This document shows positions 60,676 through 64,000 of a stretch of DNA of 64,000 nucleotides, piece by piece. Both the position numbers and the translations under genes were made by a program. Each line of letters opens with the position of its first letter. Position 1 is the stretch's first letter. Under the pieces are notes generated by a model. The model made no database searches, was not told the origin of the DNA, and saw only the letters and a program-made list of their open reading frames with translations. This DNA is from Gymnopus androsaceus JB14 (Eukaryota > Basidiomycota > Agaricomycetes > Agaricales > Omphalotaceae). The stretch spans positions 248,001-312,000 of the forward strand of contig ML769427.1 of assembly GCA_009733575.1 (NCBI GenBank), written 5' to 3'.

Positions 60676-62200
60676 TCATGCAATCCATTCAGCACCATGC
60701 ATGATCTCTGCATTGACAACTTTTTTATGCAAACCACTGTGAGCTTCAAAACAAGCCATCAAGATGCTTGAACAAAAGCATCCAATCGCTTGGTGCAAGA
60801 AGTTGTCAATGGACATGCGCCAAACTTCAGCAGACACTGTCTTGGGAGTAAGCAAGTACTTCAAATAATCTGCATGCCACCATGTAGGCAGTACCAATGA
60901 ATTCATCCCATTTCCTATTGTTAATGGAATGTGCAGAAGCCAGCTCATTTGGTGTGCATTGTGGGTTGCTTGTTCATAGTCAGTCAGTGGGTCATTTGGA
61001 CCAAAACATTGATGCAGTGAGAATGGATTTAGTGATGTCTCTCTAGGAAATGCTCACGAGGGGTCATGGCAATTTTTGCTGTGTCTATAAAGCATAAGAT
61101 GTAATCTGGAGAGCTATCAATGTCACCGCTTGGTCTTGAAAGAACCCCTTCGCAGACATGTTCAGGGAGCAAGTTGAGCAGGCAAGCGGCGAGCTATGCA
61201 GATTGATACGTGAAAGGCATTTGTAACCATCAATATGTTCCTTCTGCATGTAAATTTGCATGATCAGAGTCCCCGTGTTCTTGTTAATAGCATGGACTTC
61301 TATATGCTGTCTATGCATGACAGAAGTGAACAGCAGCATTGCCGCAGGAGTGAATCTTGAACAAGCAGAAGGGTGTGGTATGGCCCATCCCAACCCTACC
61401 AGGTTGATGGTTTTGGCCTTTGCCAAGCATTCAAATTTGAAGTCTTTGACCAACTGATCTATGCTGTATGGGGTGTTCCTCCGGAGCTGTCAAACATAGA
61501 TTAATTAGAGCAGGTTATATGATGAGAGACAGCAATGCACCTTGTCAAACAATAGCATAGTCATTCCTGCAACCACTCCTGGATGCAAGCCTGGTTCCCA
61601 GCCTTCTTGTTGAGACAGTAGATCAAGGCATGGAGAGGCCCAGTGCTGGATTATTCCTATATATGCTTCCACCTGTTAATCATCACTAATCACCTACTTC
61701 ATATAAGCCACCGCATTGTCCTCTGTGACTGCAAGATAGCATGCATTTGTCCCATCAGAAAACAGATTCATACAGTGATGCAGGAGGATAGCCGATGGCA
61801 GAGAATGAGCTGAAGAGCCAGTATGACTACCATAGCTACTAGCAGCAATTACCTAGACCTTCTTTTGACTTGTCACACCATAGAGAGCTGACCAGAGGGT
61901 AGCATCTACATAGGTCAACTGAGCTTTGTCAACCAAGATCCACATGCCAGCGCATGAAGCAGCAGGCTTCCTGATAGTGTCTATCAGTTACTTCCACATG
62001 GCAGTTGTGTTGGTTCCATCTATATCATCATTGATGCATTGCACGGCAGGGAAATAGGGCACTTGCACAGACTCTGTTCCCACATGGCTTTTCATTCCAG
62101 GCCAAATGCACTAGATGTTGCTATAAAGATCATGATAAGTGTCATGAGCTGTTTTGCAAAAGATCCTGATAACTTTTAGCACTGACATTTTGGAATAGGA
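60676..62200 (-). pseudogene. P-loop NTPase-like gene remnant, C-terminal part
   Basis: A Walker-B-like GMWILVDKAQLTYVDATLW is at about 61,900-61,950, where LVDEAQ would be expected, so the catalytic Glu is Lys. Next come VIAASSYGSHTGSSAHSLP and HHCMNLFSDGTNACYLAV (about 61,700-61,860), in the position where related mushroom ATPases carry a sensor-like SYGS. Further frames (61,453-61,085 and 60,948-60,676) continue the C-terminal half. Frames are split by introns and decay. The layout resembles the ATPase domain seen in many mushroom orphan or Crinkler-like proteins; this link is inference. Confidence 0.45.
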
Positions 62201-62302
62201 ATATATGGCTAAATGATTTGCTAAATATTCTAGCAACCATATTTATGTTTACCAAATATTTATAAGACCATATTTGAAATATTACATAATCAGGTCAGGT
62301 GA

Positions 62303-62545
62303 GGTTAGATAGAGTTAGGGTTAGGGTAAGGTATATTGTCCAAATTAGCATGTTGAAGCAATATTTTGCAAAATATTATGATTATGTTAGGATTAGGATT
62401 AAGGTTAGGGTTAGAGTTACCAAAACATTGCCAAACGGTGGGTTAGCATTGGTTAGGGGTTAGGGGGTTAGGGTTTAGGGGTTGAGGATGATATGGAAAT
62501 GTGGGAGCTTGCCCCCACTGTTAAAATATGCAGGGTTAGGGCTAG
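62303..62545 (+). repeat. Degenerate TTAGGG-like interstitial repeat
   Basis: Clusters of GTTAGGGTTAGGG, GGTTAGGGTTAGAG and GGTTAGGGGTTAGGGGGTTA, interrupted by unrelated AT-rich bases. TTAGGG is the common fungal telomere unit, here inside transposon-rich DNA. Confidence 0.75.
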
Positions 62546-62765
62546 GATAATTAGAGTATAGGGGTGAAACAAGGTTATGGTTGGATAGCCATCACTACCA
62601 CAGGGCAGGGGGGTGTTAGTTTTTTCCCACAGGCCCTCCTTCACCCGCTATAGCCATTTCTATTTAGGACAATTATGGTGATTTTATTGTTATTTATTTA
62701 CCAAATATTCTGCAACACAATCTACCTATTCCAAATATTTGGTGAATGCTTCCAAAATATCAGTG

Positions 62766-62978
62766 TTAAAAGTTATTGGGATCTTTTGCAAAATGGCCCA
62801 CAACACTTATCATGATTTTTTGCATTAAGCTGGCAGAATCAGCTGCCAAATGTTGGTTAAATGAATGATATGGTCTGGAAAATACTTGTGGATGTAGTCC
62901 GCAATGTGTTCCAATAGTGTGCTTTTCCCTGAACTCAATCTGCTCCTTGTCAGAGAGAATCATTGTTTGTAAGATCAT
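62766..62978 (-). pseudogene. Walker A segment of the P-loop NTPase-like gene
   Basis: On the minus strand RSRLSSGKSTLLEHIADYIH (about 62,930-62,870) has a Walker A core SGKST, followed by HKYFPDHIIHLTNIWQL. It is about 950 bp from the Walker-B-like motif, with a stop and transposon-like AT-rich DNA plus TTAGGG repeats between. Confidence 0.5.
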
Positions 62979-63747
62979 AACTCAGCAATAGGAAGTGGTC
63001 CTGCATCACATGTTCGACAACACTTTTTACAAGTTTGTTGCGCACAAGCAAAGAGTCCCATTGTGAGTAAGTGATAGCTGTACAAGGCTGCTTAAATGAG
63101 TTGGCGGCAGAAGATGGACTGCTGTTGTATAATGAAGTGTTGTTGTTGTTGTCCAAAAATGAATACTTGCAAGGTATTGGGACAATGGGCCTGAGAGTTT
63201 GCAGAGGACATTCTCTGTGGATAGCATAACACATTGGGCATATGGGACTGCATACTGTCATCCAAGAAGATACATCCTCATGAACTACTTCAAACACCTT
63301 GGCCTTGTTGTCGTTGTACCATGAGGAGAGTTCCCTGGGCATCTGGGAAGAGTAGATATTGATATAAGGCAAATTCTGAATTTGTGTGAAATCCAAGAGG
63401 TGTTGCACTTGTGCTGTTTGCAAGCCCACAGTATCTGGGAGTACAAAATAACCAACATAATAGCTGTTGCTTGTGTCCTTTGCTTGAGAACGATAGAAAA
63501 TGTAGGAGTCATTGTATTGCCAGACATTAAAATTTCCATCCCTGAACTGAGCAATCTCCAAGTCCGATAGCTTAGCAATGCCACAACTGAGAGATGATGA
63601 GATGGATTCTTGCTCAACGAAATTGCAAAGAGCCCCTGGGCTGTCAGAAAAGAAGAAGTTTGTATCTGGAGGTGATAATGGATATAGCCTAGTCAACTGG
63701 CACCAGACACCATGTGGAGGGTTTATCTTGTAGCCCATGTCTGTCAT
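62950..63747 (-). CDS. 265-codon frame upstream of the Walker A segment, unknown
   Basis: Opens with MTDMGYKINPPHGVWCQLTR and reads into VVEHVMQDHFLLLSYDL right before the Walker A segment, one base out of phase with it. It contains the cluster CSPICPMCYAIHRECPLQTL. It is probably the N-terminal part of the same NTPase-like gene. The frame may continue upstream past the window edge. Function unknown. Confidence 0.45.
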   Translation of the reverse strand: MTDMGYKINPPHGVWCQLTRLYPLSPPDTNFFFSDSPGALCNFVEQESISSSLSCGIAKLSDLEIAQFRDGNFNVWQYNDSYIFYRSQAKDTSNSYYVGYFVLPDTVGLQTAQVQHLLDFTQIQNLPYINIYSSQMPRELSSWYNDNKAKVFEVVHEDVSSWMTVCSPICPMCYAIHRECPLQTLRPIVPIPCKYSFLDNNNNTSLYNSSPSSAANSFKQPCTAITYSQWDSLLVRNKLVKSVVEHVMQDHFLLLSYDLTNNDSL

Positions 63748-64000
63748 GGCAGTTGGGAGCTAGATGAAGAAGCCAACTCAGTAATTAAGCAAGAGAATTT
63801 GGTATGCACTATGTGTATATTAGAGAGTAATAATATATCAAAAATACGGGGTATTCTAGACCATCGCTGTTCAACAGGCACACATTCCCCATGGAAGTTG
63901 TTCATGAACACAACGGCATCACAAACAGAGGGATAACTGTAAAAGCTAGGTGCATGTAAGCACTAAATCAAGACAAACATTGGTCTATTGCTTACCAGTT

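Noticed and set aside
62303..62545. True chromosome end
   Set aside because: Repeats are short, degenerate and followed by more coding remnants to the window end.

Overview
The window reads as nuclear DNA of a filamentous basidiomycete, most likely an Agaricomycete. The host genes carry many short introns (42-120 bp, GT...AG, often with a CTAAC-like branch site), and the repeats belong to families typical of mushrooms: Plavaka-like and Tnp2-like DNA transposons, Ty1/Copia elements, and their associated orphan families. No species is claimed.

Layout. (1) 1-8,000 is a degenerate segmental duplication. Block A (1-1,290) recurs inverted at 4,312-5,625, and block B (1,290-4,050) recurs directly at 6,270-8,000. 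Only gene remnants are visible. A 385-bp TA-flanked MITE and a 35-bp tandem repeat lie inside. (2) 8,039-22,658 is a gene island: a Set5-type SET/MYND protein, a very large Ras GEF (RasGEF_N plus RasGEF, Lte1/Cdc25 type), a small His/Tyr/Ser-rich protein, cytosolic lysyl-tRNA synthetase and a multi-exon predicted membrane protein. All are on the minus strand except the small protein. (3) 23,440-64,000 is a transposon graveyard with nested insertions. A Copia element (24,753-32,936) splits a Tnp2-like gene, and the Copia gag holds two hAT-like MITEs. A second Copia (43,277-48,108, intact TSD) and a TA-flanked element full of CCWGG motifs (41,375-42,598) both sit in one Plavaka-like transposase gene (40,016-49,387). 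That gene is flanked by a coiled-coil gene and by a divergent DUF6532-like gene. Further right are a second Plavaka fragment, an LTR-like sequence, a retroposed-looking poly(A) tract, degenerate TTAGGG repeats and remnants of a P-loop NTPase.

Two mutational signatures stand out. In the transposons the internal stops are almost all TGA where an Arg CGA is expected, and the first Copia's LTRs differ only by transitions at inferred CpG sites. This points to CpG-directed decay (cytosine methylation or a RIP-like process). In contrast, host genes and the young Copia carry scattered single-base frameshifts without matching nonsense changes, which looks more like residual indel errors in the assembly than real decay. 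Removing the insertions restores the interrupted reading frames exactly in several places, so the order of insertion can be read from the sequence.
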